Source: Amylibacter sp.
GTDB taxonomy: Bacteria; Pseudomonadota; Alphaproteobacteria; Rhodobacterales; Rhodobacteraceae
DNA: 5,723 bases
Assembly (NCBI GenBank): GCA_027083485.1
Contig: JALWOO010000384.1
Span: 1 to 5,723 of the forward strand
Direction: 5' to 3'
The position numbers and the translations under genes are program-made. The notes beneath the pieces were generated by a model. It was not told the DNA's origin. It saw nothing but the letters and a program-made list of their open reading frames with translations, and ran no database searches. Positions 1 through 5,723 of the stretch are shown here, one piece after another. How positions within the stretch are numbered: the stretch's first letter is position 1; every line of letters starts with the position of its first letter.

Positions 1-1
1 G

Positions 2-961
2 GCCACGGTCAGCGGCGATCTGGACCAACATATCGCGGCGGAAATCGCCAAACTGCGCGCCAAAATCGACGGCGATACCAAGAACCTGTTTCTGGTGGGC
101 GGCTCCTATCGCGCCATTGCCGGAATTGATATGTCGCGGCGCAAATACCCGCTGGATGTGCTGCATGAATACAAGATTTCCCCGCCGGATTTGCTGGAAA
201 CGCTGGACTGGATCATTGCCGCCAGCCCCAAGGAAATCGCCGCCCATTCCAGCGCTTCCTCGGAACGTCTGGTGCTGGTGCCTACGGCGGCGCGGGTGCT
301 CAAGGCGCTGATTGCCGCCTATCACCCCGAAGAAATCGCCGTGTCGAGCTATGGTCTGCGCGAAGGTCTGCTGTATGAGCAAATGCCGAAAAAGCTGCGC
401 AAAAAGGATCCGATGATCGAGGCCTGCAAGTGGATGGAGCAAACCAACGCGCGGTTTCCCGGTTTTGGCAAATCTCTGGCGAAATGGGTGGCGCAGGTGT
501 TGCCCGGTGCCAGCCCCAAACGCGCACGCCTGATCCACGCGGCGGCGTTGCTGCATGACGTGAGCTGGCGCGCCAACCCGAGCTTTCGCGCCGAGGTCTG
601 TTTTGACAGCGCCACCCGCGCCAATATGGGCGGGCTGGATCACGTGGATCGGGTGTTTTTGGGCATGGCCCTGTTGCACCGGTATAAAAACAACGGGAAA
701 ATGGGGCGGTATCAAAAGCTTGGCGAAATTCTGAGCGACAAGCAGCGGCAAGCGGCACTGGTGATCGGCACCGCTATGCGGCTTGGTGCGGCGCTGGCCG
801 GTGGCTCTGGCGAGGTGCTGGGCGCGGTAAAGCTGACGCTGACGGATCACACGCTGGAAATGGAAATCCCGCCCGAATACGCCGATCTGAACGGCGAGGC
901 GGTGACGCAGCGGTTTGAGGCCTTGGCACTGGCGCTCTGCCGCAAAGCGGTGCTGAAATAG
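2..961 (+). CDS. ppx: Exopolyphosphatase, Ppx/GppA family (5' end outside window)
   Basis: Predicted to remove terminal phosphate from inorganic polyphosphate (or to act on pppGpp, the related GppA activity) in the cytoplasm. The frame is open from base 2 to the TAG at 959-961, giving 319 residues. Family members are usually about 500, so roughly the first 190 residues, with the N-terminal half of the actin-like ATPase fold, are missing. Visible marks are the glycine-rich LVGGSYRA at fragment residues 31-38, the family signature SSYGLREGLLY at about 115-125, and a C-terminal HD-like helical domain with LLHDVSWRANPSFRAE starting near 183, followed by GLDHVDRVFL. An internal GTG at 95 could be taken as a start, but it lies inside the glycine motif with coding similarity before it, so it is not the true start. 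Separation of Ppx from GppA is not possible from this fragment. The gene converges with the glycosyltransferase gene, with 3 bases between stop codons. Confidence 0.9.
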   Translation, partial: ATVSGDLDQHIAAEIAKLRAKIDGDTKNLFLVGGSYRAIAGIDMSRRKYPLDVLHEYKISPPDLLETLDWIIAASPKEIAAHSSASSERLVLVPTAARVLKALIAAYHPEEIAVSSYGLREGLLYEQMPKKLRKKDPMIEACKWMEQTNARFPGFGKSLAKWVAQVLPGASPKRARLIHAAALLHDVSWRANPSFRAEVCFDSATRANMGGLDHVDRVFLGMALLHRYKNNGKMGRYQKLGEILSDKQRQAALVIGTAMRLGAALAGGSGEVLGAVKLTLTDHTLEMEIPPEYADLNGEAVTQRFEALALALCRKAVLK

Positions 962-964
962 CCG

Positions 965-2113
965 TTAGCGCGCCAGAATTTCCGCCACGGCCCGCCCCCA
1001 GGCATCCCAGTTCAGCCGCGCTTCATATTCCGCGCGTGTGGTTTTGCGCAATTCGCCATAGCGTTCCGGTGCCGCCATATAGCCGCGGATCACCTCGGCG
1101 AAATCCGTGGCCTTTGCGCCAAAGGGCAGCGGATGGCCATTGACCCCGTCCACCACCGGCACCCCGCCCACCTGATAACACAGGGAGGGCAGCCCATAGG
1201 CCGAGGCCTCGCAAAAGGCAAAGCCATAGGATTCCATGCTCGGCATCACCAGAAAATGCGCCTGCCGGTAACAGTCGGTAAACTGCGCCAACTGCTCGGG
1301 CACCGCCTTGTCCAGTTGCGGATGCACGGTGACCCATTCATTGCGGTGAAACTCCGGCGGCGTGCAGCCAACCACGGTCAGCCGCGCATCCACCCCCTGA
1401 TCGCGCAGGATTTGCAAGGTTTTAAAGGCCATCGGCCCACCCTTGGCAAACCAGTTGCGCCCCACCACCAGCAGGTTCAGCGGGCCGGTGCCAATGGCAG
1501 GCGGCGTGCCTGCGCCCGGGTCTTCGATATTGGCCCCCCAAGGCAGCACCAGATTGCGATCGGGCGGCAGATCATGCAAGGCCACCACCGCATCGCGCAT
1601 CCACTGGCTTGGCCAGAACAGGTGGTCCACCTGCGAAAAAACCTGCTTTTCCGCGCGCTGGATGATCGGGTCAAACAGGCGGGCCATGCGGGACATTTGC
1701 TGAAAGCTCTGCCCGATTTGTGATTGTTTATAGGTGGTTGGCGTCGCATCCGAGGTATAGGCCGTGATTAGGCCGTCAGGCAATTTCATACCGCGCAGCG
1801 CGTGAAAACTATAGGCTCCGAACAGCACATCATAGCCCCCTTGTGCCAACTGGCGCGACAGGGATCGGTTGATCAGCGGCGCCAGCAGCAGATGCACCCG
1901 CCAGCCCAGCCGCAGGATATATTTGTCCGGCATGCTGTGGATCAGACGGCGCAAAGGGGCCAGCGCACCCCAGTCAGCGGGCAGAATATCCACATCCCCC
2001 ACATGTTTTTGCAAGGCCGCATAAATCCGCGCATTGCCGCCGGAATACAGGTTTTTATCCAGCGGGCTATGATCGCACAAATAGGCGATTTTCAGGCGGG
2101 TTGCATCGGTCAT
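965..2113 (-). CDS. GT-B fold glycosyltransferase, GT4-like
   Basis: A 382-residue protein expected to move a sugar from a nucleotide-sugar donor to an unknown acceptor, at or near the inner face of the cytoplasmic membrane. The N-terminal half (about 7-200) starts with a beta strand KIAYLCDH and SGGNARIY, as in the acceptor domain of GT-B enzymes. The donor half opens with LNLLVVGRNWFAKGG (about 212-226), the usual strand followed by the R219/K224 phosphate-binding pair. It then carries the EX7E signature ESYGFAFCE (E294 and E302), GLPSLCYQVGGVPVVDG and NGHPLPF. Length is normal and there is no signal peptide or clear membrane helix. The ATG at 2113 is preceded by an AGG about 9 bases upstream, a modest ribosome site. 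It lies 40 bases after the pepF stop in the same direction, so co-transcription is plausible. Sugar, acceptor and pathway (polysaccharide, lipid or lipopolysaccharide) cannot be read from the sequence. Confidence 0.87.
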   Translation of the reverse strand: MTDATRLKIAYLCDHSPLDKNLYSGGNARIYAALQKHVGDVDILPADWGALAPLRRLIHSMPDKYILRLGWRVHLLLAPLINRSLSRQLAQGGYDVLFGAYSFHALRGMKLPDGLITAYTSDATPTTYKQSQIGQSFQQMSRMARLFDPIIQRAEKQVFSQVDHLFWPSQWMRDAVVALHDLPPDRNLVLPWGANIEDPGAGTPPAIGTGPLNLLVVGRNWFAKGGPMAFKTLQILRDQGVDARLTVVGCTPPEFHRNEWVTVHPQLDKAVPEQLAQFTDCYRQAHFLVMPSMESYGFAFCEASAYGLPSLCYQVGGVPVVDGVNGHPLPFGAKATDFAEVIRGYMAAPERYGELRKTTRAEYEARLNWDAWGRAVAEILAR

Positions 2114-2153
2114 AGGGCAAAACCTGCCTGAAAAACATGGTGATTTTGTGGCG

Positions 2154-3983
2154 TCAGCCTTCCATCGCTTCCAGTTCGTCGATCATCGAGGAAATCAGGC
2201 TCAAGCCCTTGTCCCAGAATTTCGGATCCGACGCATCCAGCCCGAAAGGGGCCAGCAATTCGCTGTGATGTTTGGACCCGCCAGCGCGCAGCATGTCGAA
2301 GTATTTCGCCTGAAAATCCGGGTCACCTTCTTCGTAAACCGCATAAAGCGCGTTCACCAGCCCGTCGCCAAAGGCATAGGCATAAACGTAAAACGGCGAA
2401 TGGATGAAATGCGGGATATAGGACCAGAAAGTTTCATAGCCGTCCATGAAATTGAACACGGGGCCGAGGCTCTCGCCCTGAACCGACATCCACAGGGCGT
2501 TGATGCCGTCCGGCGTCAGCTCGCCATCGCGCCGCGCCTCGTGCAGTTTGCATTCGAAATCGTAAAAAGCAATCTGGCGCACGACCGTGTTAATCATGTC
2601 TTCAACTTTGCCTGCTAACAAACGCTTGCGGGTTGCCGGATCGGGCGCATTGTCCAGTAATTTGCGAAAGGTCAGCATTTCGCCGAACACACTTGCGGTT
2701 TCGGCCAGCGTTAAAGGAGTAGACGACAATAATTCGCCCTGACCGGCGGCCAGAACCTGATGCACCCCATGCCCCAGCTCATGGGCCAGCGTCATCACGT
2801 CCCGCTGCTTGCCAAGGTAGTTCAACATCACATAGGGATGCACATCCACAACCGTCGGATGGGCAAAGGCCCCGGGGGCTTTGCCCGGTTTCACGGGCGC
2901 ATCGATCCAGCCCTTGTCAAAGAAAGGTTCGGCAATCTCGGCCATTTCAGGGGCAAAATCGCCATAGGCTTCCAGCACTGTCTTGCGTGCGTCATCCCAG
3001 CGGATCACCGATTTCTGCTCGTCGGGCAGGGGGGCATTGCGGTCCCAGATTTCCAGCGTGTCAAGGCCGAGCCATTTTGCCTTGAGCGCATAATAGCGGT
3101 GCGACAGTTTCGGATAGGCGGCCACAACCGCGTTGCGCAGGGCCTCGACCACCTCGGGTTCCACATGGTTGGCCAGATGGCGGCCCGCCTGCGGGGTGGG
3201 CAGCTTGCGCCAGCGGTCCTCGATTTCCTTTTCCTTGGCAAGGGTATTGGTAATGCGGGCAAACAGGGACACATTCTTGCCAAACACATCGGCCAGCGCA
3301 CGCGCGCCTTTTTCCCGTGTGGCGCGATCCGTGTCGGTCAACAGGTTCAGCGTGGCCTCAAGGTTCATTTCCTCGCCGTCCACCTCAAAACTCAGGCCGG
3401 CCATGGTCTCGTCAAACAACCGGTTCCAGGCGGTGGTGCCGACCACGGATTGATCGTGCAGGAACTGTTCCAGCTCGTCGGAAAGCTGATGCGGTTTCAT
3501 CGCCCGCATCCGTTCCAGCACCGGTTTGTAACGGGCCAGATCGGCATTTTCCGCCAGCATGCCGTCCAGTTGCTCATCCTCGATCCGGTTCATTTCAAGG
3601 CTGAAAAACACCAGCGGGGTGGAAAAATCGGTGATTTGCGCCTGCATATCGGCCATGAATTTCGCCCGATCCGCGTCCGTTGTATTCTGGTAATACTGCA
3701 ATCCGGCAAAGGACATGATCCGGCCGGAAACCGACTGGATTTTTTCATAGCGCCGAATGCAATTCAACATCCCCGCCGCGTCCAGATCGGCCAGCTTCCC
3801 CGTGTAATCGCTGGCAAATGCCGCGCATTCGCCTTCCAGCCAGTCCAGATCCGCCGTGATTTCCGGCCCGTCCATCGAAGGGTAGAGATCATCCAGATTC
3901 CATTCGGGCAAATCACCCAGATCCGCGCCAGAGGCGGCGTCGCGATTGTCACGGAAAAACTCGGGGGCGGGGGTATTGAACAT
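2154..3983 (-). CDS. pepF: Oligoendopeptidase F, M3 family zinc metallopeptidase
   Basis: A 609-residue cytosolic metallopeptidase of the pepF/M3 type that cuts short peptides, probably as part of peptide turnover. The zinc site is intact: HELGH at residues 401-405 (bases 2769-2783) supplies two histidines and the catalytic glutamate, and LAETAS, with E428, supplies the third ligand. The C-terminal HFIHSPFYVYAYAFGDG is the usual substrate-pocket segment of the family. The N-terminal part (about 25-200) is the helical M3 N-domain and the rest is the catalytic domain. Length is typical for the family. I chose the ATG at 3983 because AGGAGC lies 5 bases upstream. A TTG at 4010 would add nine residues, but that extension covers the ribosome site and begins inside a 12-base palindrome. 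The gene follows the small secreted-protein gene by 64 bases and precedes the glycosyltransferase by 40. Confidence 0.95.
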   Translation of the reverse strand: MFNTPAPEFFRDNRDAASGADLGDLPEWNLDDLYPSMDGPEITADLDWLEGECAAFASDYTGKLADLDAAGMLNCIRRYEKIQSVSGRIMSFAGLQYYQNTTDADRAKFMADMQAQITDFSTPLVFFSLEMNRIEDEQLDGMLAENADLARYKPVLERMRAMKPHQLSDELEQFLHDQSVVGTTAWNRLFDETMAGLSFEVDGEEMNLEATLNLLTDTDRATREKGARALADVFGKNVSLFARITNTLAKEKEIEDRWRKLPTPQAGRHLANHVEPEVVEALRNAVVAAYPKLSHRYYALKAKWLGLDTLEIWDRNAPLPDEQKSVIRWDDARKTVLEAYGDFAPEMAEIAEPFFDKGWIDAPVKPGKAPGAFAHPTVVDVHPYVMLNYLGKQRDVMTLAHELGHGVHQVLAAGQGELLSSTPLTLAETASVFGEMLTFRKLLDNAPDPATRKRLLAGKVEDMINTVVRQIAFYDFECKLHEARRDGELTPDGINALWMSVQGESLGPVFNFMDGYETFWSYIPHFIHSPFYVYAYAFGDGLVNALYAVYEEGDPDFQAKYFDMLRAGGSKHHSELLAPFGLDASDPKFWDKGLSLISSMIDELEAMEG

Positions 3984-3988
3984 GTAAA

Positions 3989-3994
3989 GCTCCT
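3989..3994 (-). promoter_or_regulatory. Ribosome binding site of pepF
   Basis: On the minus strand AGGAGC stands 5 bases before the ATG at 3983. It is a good Shine-Dalgarno match at suitable spacing, and it decides the start of pepF in favour of this ATG over the in-frame TTG at 4010. Confidence 0.8.
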
Positions 3995-4001
3995 GAAAAT
4001 G

Positions 4002-4013
4002 CTGTTGCAACAG
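4002..4013. repeat. Perfect 12-bp palindrome upstream of pepF
   Basis: CTGTTGCAACAG reads the same on both strands and sits 18 bases before the chosen pepF start, in the 64-base gap after the small secreted-protein gene. It could be a dimeric regulator site, but no second copy or clear promoter next to it supports this, and a 12-bp palindrome can occur by chance. The symmetry is seen; any function is a guess. Confidence 0.35.
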
Positions 4014-4047
4014 ATTTAGGGCTTTGGCGGGCGAAGGGAAAGGGTGA

Positions 4048-4362
4048 TTATAGGTCTATCGCCTTGTCGTCCGGTTTTTGCGGCGCTGGCGGGGCCAGTT
4101 TCGGAGCGGATTGTTTACGCCGAATGATGATGTCGCCATTGGGCAGCACTTCGGGCAATTCGTAAAATGTCCAGTCGTCGATTTTCTCCATCAAGGCATC
4201 AAGCGCGGGGCCGAATGCCTCGATCGAGGGGCCGATTTTATCGACCCACCCTTCAAGGAACTTCTGTGATTCCTCGGAAAACTGTTCGAAATCCTTAAGG
4301 AAATCGGCAGAGGCCGGCGCGGCGGCGGTGGCAAGAAAGGCGGCAAGGATGATCTGTTTCAT
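4048..4362 (-). CDS. Small secreted protein of unknown function (Rhodobacterales type)
   Basis: A 104-residue protein with a clean Sec signal peptide: Lys at 2, a hydrophobic alanine/leucine core at 4-15 and a cleavage site after APASA (A19|D20). The mature part of about 85 residues begins with an acidic, amphipathic helical stretch (DFLKDFEQFSEESQKFLEGW). It then has the motif WTFYELPEVLPNGDIIIRRK at about 64-83 and a proline/lysine-rich tail. I recall short proteins with a PEVLPNGDIIIRR-type block from Rhodobacteraceae, sometimes labelled 'AAA+ family ATPase' in databases. No Walker A or B motif is present here, so such a label would be wrong. It should act in the periplasm; the role is unknown. 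The open frame continues upstream to 4779, but that part crosses a terminator and the antisense of an ABC fragment, and the signal peptide fixes the start at 4362. No strong ribosome site precedes the ATG. Confidence 0.8.
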   Translation of the reverse strand: MKQIILAAFLATAAAPASADFLKDFEQFSEESQKFLEGWVDKIGPSIEAFGPALDALMEKIDDWTFYELPEVLPNGDIIIRRKQSAPKLAPPAPQKPDDKAIDL

Positions 4363-4368
4363 ACCCTG

Positions 4369-4397
4369 AATATAGGCGCCCGCGCCCGCGCTTCCAA
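4369..4397 (-). promoter_or_regulatory. Sigma70-type promoter of the small secreted-protein gene
   Basis: On the minus strand TTGGAA (4392-4397; 4 of 6 to TTGACA) and TATATT (4369-4374; 5 of 6 to TATAAT) are separated by exactly 17 bases. The spacer is the GC-only run 4375-4391, with two GCGCCC units on the plus strand. Only 6 bases lie between the -10 box and the ATG at 4362, so transcription would begin at or next to the start codon. This suggests a leaderless message for this gene. Confidence 0.5.
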
Positions 4398-4478
4398 GGG
4401 GCAGGCGCATTAGGGCGCGAAAAATATGGCTTTTGAAGAAAGCCGAAACGTGGCAGCCTTTGATCTCGAAGCCTCGAT

Positions 4479-4505
4479 AAAAAAACCTGCATCTGGTGAT
4501 GCAGG
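4479..4505 (-). terminator. Leftward intrinsic terminator without a visible gene of its own
   Basis: On the minus strand a perfect 8-bp stem (CCTGCATC / GATGCAGG, bases 4498-4505 and 4486-4493) with a 4-base loop ACCA is followed directly by seven T. This is a textbook rho-independent terminator for leftward transcription. No minus-strand gene ends just upstream of it: the nearest is mdh, more than 900 bases away with its own terminator. It lies at the left edge of the ABC remnant and 117 bases before the small secreted-protein gene, which it would shield from read-through. Confidence 0.75.
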
Positions 4506-4669
4506 GCATAACTGTCATTGCCATCACGCACCGGCTGTCCACCATCGCCGAAATGGGCCGCATTGTGGTGCGGGTTCTGGAGCAGGGGACACACGGCGAG
4601 CTGCTGCAAAAAGGCGGCCTGTATGCGGACCTGTGGTCACGCCAATCGGGCGTGTTTATTGATGGGTGA
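4481..4669 (+). pseudogene. Remnant of an ABC exporter ATPase, C-terminal end
   Basis: After a TAA at 4478-4480 the frame reads 62 residues to a TGA at 4667-4669. It matches the last part of fused permease/ATPase exporters of the MsbA type. [15 protein letters not shown] holds the H-loop histidine (4529-4531), and the end [17 protein letters not shown] is the usual C-terminus of such exporters. Walker A, Walker B, signature and D-loop are absent, as is the whole membrane domain. Two further signs of decay are a glycine where the family has Asp in EMDRIVV, and [12 protein letters not shown] where the family reads roughly [16 protein letters not shown], a loss of about four residues in frame. 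Possible similarity continues left in another frame (FDLEASIKK at 4459-4485, like ALDSEVEASIQ), joined across a run of seven A, which would be a frameshift. It cannot make a working ATPase. Whether residues before 4506 belong to the remnant or only to the terminator hairpin is uncertain. Confidence 0.75.
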
Positions 4670-4716
4670 GGGGGTGTTAATTGCAACGTAATATTGACCA
4701 ATAAGTTAGGGGAATA

Positions 4717-5280
4717 ATGGAAGATCGCAAAAAATTGGGCGTGAGGATTGTGCGCGAAAATAAATCTGAACTGGATCAATTGGAAAAACTAACTAAGCTT
4801 GGGTATACTCTGTCTGAGATTGAGTATACTTTGAAACGCCTTAAAGAAGTGGGCAGTTCAGAGCAGTCTCAAAGCGCTTTCTATGAAAATGCGGTGCTTC
4901 ATACCACTCTTGCTGTTGCATATGGTAGACTGTTTGGAAGTGGTCAAAACGTAACCAAGCTTGATGCGAATAGTATACCTGAAAAATACAAACAGGCTCA
5001 TGAGGAACTGATATTTCGTCGAAAAAAACGGTTTGCCCATCATGATAACCATCCCTCGATTACCACCGATAGGGAAGTTCTTTTCGATGGAGATACTTTC
5101 ACAGTGTTTCTCAAGATCAATAGAATAAAACCGCTGGAAATTCCGAATGAAACGGATGGGTTACTGGAATGGATACGGGAGGATATGCAGAAAAAGACGG
5201 TCAAGATGCTAAGACGGTTGGAAAAAAAGTCAGGGTATAAATGGTGTGTCGGCTTACCGAGAAGTGAAGATAAGAGTTGA
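4717..5280 (+). CDS. AT-rich gene for a candidate HEPN-like protein
   Basis: A 187-residue, mostly helical, lysine-rich protein without signal peptide or membrane segment, so cytoplasmic. Residues 15-45 look like a charged helix or short coiled coil. Residues 54-75 (ENAVLHTTLAVAYGRLF) and 90-110 (ending RRKKRFAHHD) resemble the two core helices of HEPN-like proteins. R102 to H108 fits the R-x4-6-H RNase motif, and the RxKRFAHxD form recalls AbiU2-type HEPN domains. A beta-like stretch follows (FDGDTFTVFLKI), then a helical C-terminus. If active it could cut RNA in a toxin or phage-defence role, but this is inference and no partner gene is visible. The ATG at 4717 has AGGGG 4 bases upstream; no clear promoter was found. 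Base use differs from the neighbours: 22 of the 60 bases at 4741-4800 are G or C, and AAA, ATA and AGA codons are common, which suggests acquisition. It converges on mdh. Confidence 0.75.
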   Translation: MEDRKKLGVRIVRENKSELDQLEKLTKLGYTLSEIEYTLKRLKEVGSSEQSQSAFYENAVLHTTLAVAYGRLFGSGQNVTKLDANSIPEKYKQAHEELIFRRKKRFAHHDNHPSITTDREVLFDGDTFTVFLKINRIKPLEIPNETDGLLEWIREDMQKKTVKMLRRLEKKSGYKWCVGLPRSEDKS

Positions 5281-5370
5281 AGACTAAAACGATTTCTTGA
5301 TCAATATTGATGTCCATTCTTTGGATTGAACACCACCCCCTCTAATGAATAACAACTGCTCCCCCCCAAC
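5281..5370. other. Spacer between the HEPN-like gene and the mdh terminator
   Basis: Ninety bases with no credible gene. It contains a 12-bp perfect palindrome, ATCAATATTGAT (5300-5311), 19 bases after the stop of the HEPN-like gene, and a run of seven C (5361-5367). The palindrome has no T-run after it and is not a convincing terminator. The left part is AT-rich like the preceding gene, so the edge of the presumed insert may lie in this stretch. Confidence 0.4.
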
Positions 5371-5399
5371 AAAAAGCCCCCGCCAAACGGCGAGGGCTT
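5371..5399 (-). terminator. Intrinsic terminator of mdh
   Basis: On the minus strand AAGCCCTCGCC (5389-5399) pairs with GGCGGGGGCTT (5374-5384), an 11-bp stem with one G-T pair, around a 4-base GTTT loop. The U-tract is the complement of A5371-5375. The stem starts 22 bases after the mdh stop codon. Read the other way, the hairpin lacks a good T-run, so it would be only a weak stop for the convergent HEPN-like gene. Confidence 0.9.
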
Positions 5400-5421
5400 C
5401 TCAATTCCCAAACCAGAAAGC

Positions 5422-5723
<302 letters not shown>

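Noticed and set aside
95..97. GTG at 95 as the start of ppx
   Set aside because: It falls inside the conserved LVGGSYRA motif, and the open coding frame continues to the window edge.
1133..1723. A 196-codon plus-strand open frame opposite the glycosyltransferase gene
   Set aside because: Antisense shadow of a gene with intact EX7E and GR/K motifs; its own translation has no recognisable domain.
2760..4019. A 419-codon open frame on the plus strand opposite pepF
   Set aside because: It is antisense to a clear M3 peptidase, is rich in His, Gln, Arg and Gly as mirror frames of GC-rich genes are, and shows no motif or ribosome site.
4421..4444. Second leftward hairpin, GGCTTT/AAAGCC with ATATTTTT after it on the minus strand
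   Set aside because: Only 6 bp with three G-C pairs and an interrupted T-run; too weak to call as a terminator, although it lies near the strong one at 4479-4505.
4676..4716. Promoter for the HEPN-like gene (TTGCAA at 4681 or TAATAT at 4689 as boxes)
   Set aside because: No pair of boxes had both a fair match and 16-18 base spacing, so no promoter is called.
4363..4779. Upstream extension of the small secreted protein to 243 residues, starting at 4779
   Set aside because: The extra part runs through the terminator, the antisense of the ABC remnant and the start of the plus-strand gene; it is low in sense content, and the signal peptide begins at 4362.
5300..5311. ATCAATATTGAT palindrome as terminator of the HEPN-like gene
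   Set aside because: It has no loop, few G-C pairs and no T-run; it may be chance in AT-rich DNA.

Overview
The window reads as a piece of an alphaproteobacterial chromosome, most likely Rhodobacterales (Roseobacter/Rhodobacter type). I base this on the GC-rich coding style, the close resemblance of the malate dehydrogenase C-terminus to Rhodobacter-type Mdh, and a small secreted protein of a type I associate with Rhodobacteraceae. This is from memory of these families; no database search was run.

Layout from left to right. (1) 2-961 (+): the C-terminal two thirds of a Ppx/GppA-type exopolyphosphatase, whose start lies outside the window. (2) 965-2113 (-): a GT-B (GT4-like) glycosyltransferase that ends tail to tail with ppx, 3 bases apart. 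(3) 2154-3983 (-): an M3-family oligoendopeptidase of the PepF type with an intact HELGH zinc site. (4) 4048-4362 (-): a 104-residue signal-peptide protein of unknown function, with a promoter so close to its ATG that the mRNA may be leaderless. Genes 4, 3 and 2 run in the same direction with gaps of 64 and 40 bases and could be co-transcribed. (5) 4363-4716 holds no intact gene: it has the promoter of gene 4, a perfect 8-bp terminator hairpin facing left, and a decayed C-terminal piece of an ABC exporter ATPase on the + strand. (6) 4717-5280 (+): an AT-rich gene for a 187-residue protein with an R-K-K-R-F-A-H-H motif, a candidate HEPN-like protein and probably acquired. (7) 5281-5421: a spacer ending in a strong leftward terminator. 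(8) 5422-5723 (-): the C-terminal 99 residues of malate dehydrogenase (mdh).

Most of the window is ordinary housekeeping: polyphosphate hydrolysis, peptide degradation, sugar transfer and the TCA cycle. The part that stands out is about 4480-5370. There a broken ABC transporter tail, a terminator with no visible gene of its own and an AT-rich gene sit between otherwise typical minus-strand genes. I read this as a small accessory insertion or rearrangement site. I see no complete defence system, transposase, integrase, CRISPR array, tRNA or rRNA. The only hint of an unusual system is the HEPN-like gene, and it has no visible antitoxin or effector partner here.
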